Below, in pieces: positions 5,898 to 6,811 of a stretch of DNA of 6,811 nt. The DNA comes from CAZQKE01 sp964593865 (GTDB taxonomy: Bacteria > Chloroflexota > Anaerolineae > JAAYZQ01). The stretch lies in the NCBI GenBank assembly GCA_964593865.1, contig CAZQKE010000115.1, positions 1-6,811 on the forward strand. The letters run 5' to 3'. The position numbers and the translations under genes were made by a program. The stretch's first letter is position 1; every line of letters begins with the position of its first letter. The notes under the pieces were generated by a model that did not search any database, was not told where the DNA came from, and saw only the letters and a program-made list of their open reading frames with translations.

Positions 5898-6811
5898 ATG
5901 AAAAAGGTGTTGAGCATTGTCAGCCTGCTGGTGATCTTTTCGATGGTGTTGGCTGCCTGTGGTGCAACGCCGGAGCCGGAAACGATCATCCAGACGGTAG
6001 AGGTCGAGAAAACGGTGGTGGAGACCGTCGTTCAGACCGTCGAGGTCGAGGCGCCCGGCGGCGGCGAGATCGTCCACCTGGTCGCCCGCTGCAAGGCCAG
6101 CCCGCCCTATGAGAACGGTCGCTGCGACAACCTGGTCAAGGCGGTCGGCGCGGCCAACGCGGCCCTGGCCGAAAAAGGCGATCCCCGCCGCATTGAGCTG
6201 GAAGCCATCCAAGATGACGCCGACTGGGGCGACTACAAGACCGAGTTCGAGCTGGCCTCCCAGGCGGGTGAAGCGCCGGACATCATCTGCTCCGGCCACG
6301 AACATATCGGCGACTGGGCTACCGCCGGCTACCTGGTGGACATTACCGACATGATCGGCGACTATCCCGAATTCAGCGACGTGATCGACAGCCTGTGGGA
6401 ATCCACCAAACTGAACGGCCGCATCTGGGGCGTGCCCCAGGACGCCGAGGCCCGGCCCATGTACTACAGCAAGATCCAGCTCAAGAAACTGGGCTGGAGC
6501 GACGACGAGATCGAAAACCTGGACGACAAGGTGTACGCCGGCGAGTTCACCTGGCAGGACATGTTCGATGTCGCCCAGGAAGCGGTGGAAAAGGGCGTGG
6601 TCCAGGAAGGCGACGGCTGGTGGCACCGGCCCTCCAACGGCCCCGACTTTTTGTACTACTACTACGCCGCCGGAGGCCAGGTCCAGGAGGACGGCTTTGA
6701 CGGCCTGGTGTTCGATACCGAAGCCTGGCGCAAGGTCTATGACCTGCTCTACGATGCCGCCCAGGTGCGCAAAATCATCCGCCCCAACAAGTTGGACGGG
6801 GACTGGGACTT
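5898..6811 (+). CDS. Sugar ABC transporter substrate-binding lipoprotein, 3' end missing
   Basis: The first 304 codons of an extracytoplasmic solute-binding protein; the frame is open to the right edge. A basic start (MKK) and hydrophobic stretch lead to the lipobox LAAC, so C21 should be lipidated after signal peptidase II cleavage, anchoring the protein to the membrane. A Thr/Val/Glu-rich repeat linker (about residues 32-51) and a Gly patch follow. The binding domain then shows APDIICSGHEHIGDWATAGY (127-144 region), GRIWGVPQD (174-182), MYYSK (188-192) and FTWQDMFDVAQ (217-227), all typical of family 1 carbohydrate-binding proteins of MalE/UgpB type. C65 and C76 bracket a short loop and may form a disulphide. 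A strong AGGAGG (5886-5891) sits 6 bases before the ATG. It would deliver a sugar or oligosaccharide to membrane permeases expected beyond the right edge. The exact ligand cannot be told. Confidence 0.92.
   Translation, partial: MKKVLSIVSLLVIFSMVLAACGATPEPETIIQTVEVEKTVVETVVQTVEVEAPGGGEIVHLVARCKASPPYENGRCDNLVKAVGAANAALAEKGDPRRIELEAIQDDADWGDYKTEFELASQAGEAPDIICSGHEHIGDWATAGYLVDITDMIGDYPEFSDVIDSLWESTKLNGRIWGVPQDAEARPMYYSKIQLKKLGWSDDEIENLDDKVYAGEFTWQDMFDVAQEAVEKGVVQEGDGWWHRPSNGPDFLYYYYAAGGQVQEDGFDGLVFDTEAWRKVYDLLYDAAQVRKIIRPNKLDGDWD

Noticed and set aside
5682..6626. Minus-strand open frame of 314 codons
   Set aside because: It overlaps the repressor end, the hairpin leader and the binding-protein gene on the opposite strand. 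The plus-strand reading has a lipobox and binding-protein motifs, and the minus reading has neither.

Overview
The window looks like chromosomal DNA from a moderately GC-rich, Gram-positive-like or monoderm bacterium. A member of the Chloroflexota (Anaerolineae/Caldilineae type) is the best guess. Three things point there: a receiver-GAF signalling style, a LacI-regulated sugar ABC transport locus, and above all a solute-binding lipoprotein whose membrane-proximal linker is a Thr/Val/Glu repeat (TVEVEKTVVETVVQTVEVE), common in that phylum. This placement is inference from composition and architecture, not from a marker gene.

Layout. Positions 1-150 (minus strand) hold the first 50 codons of an exported protein that runs off the left edge. 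Its N-terminal motif resembles GH99-like glycosidase-type proteins. Positions 151-285 are a compact divergent promoter region with two back-to-back sigma70-type promoters that are near mirror images. Positions 286-4536 (plus strand) form a tight three-gene signalling operon: a receiver-GAF response regulator, a metallo-beta-lactamase-fold phosphodiesterase-like hydrolase, and an 836-residue receiver-GAF-GAF-PAS-class III nucleotide cyclase. Positions 4537-4772 are a regulatory gap with a consensus sigma70 promoter flanked by two LacI-type operators. Positions 4773-5777 encode a LacI-family repressor. After a 120-base leader containing a hairpin, a sugar ABC transporter substrate-binding lipoprotein starts at 5898 and is cut by the right edge.

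How the parts may work together. In the first operon, two receiver domains, whose histidine kinases are not in the window, could tune cyclic nucleotide synthesis by the cyclase, while the hydrolase could degrade a phosphodiester product. That link is inferred from gene order only. The cyclase keeps both metal-binding aspartates and the transition-state Asn/Arg pair. Its two substrate-selecting positions are Asp and Gly instead of the adenylate cyclase Lys and Asp/Thr, so cGMP or another product should be considered. In the second unit, the LacI-type regulator probably represses its own promoter through the twin operators, and with it the sugar uptake genes that follow. No promoter was recognised directly in front of the binding-protein gene.

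No tRNA, rRNA, CRISPR, insertion sequence or convincing intrinsic terminator was seen.
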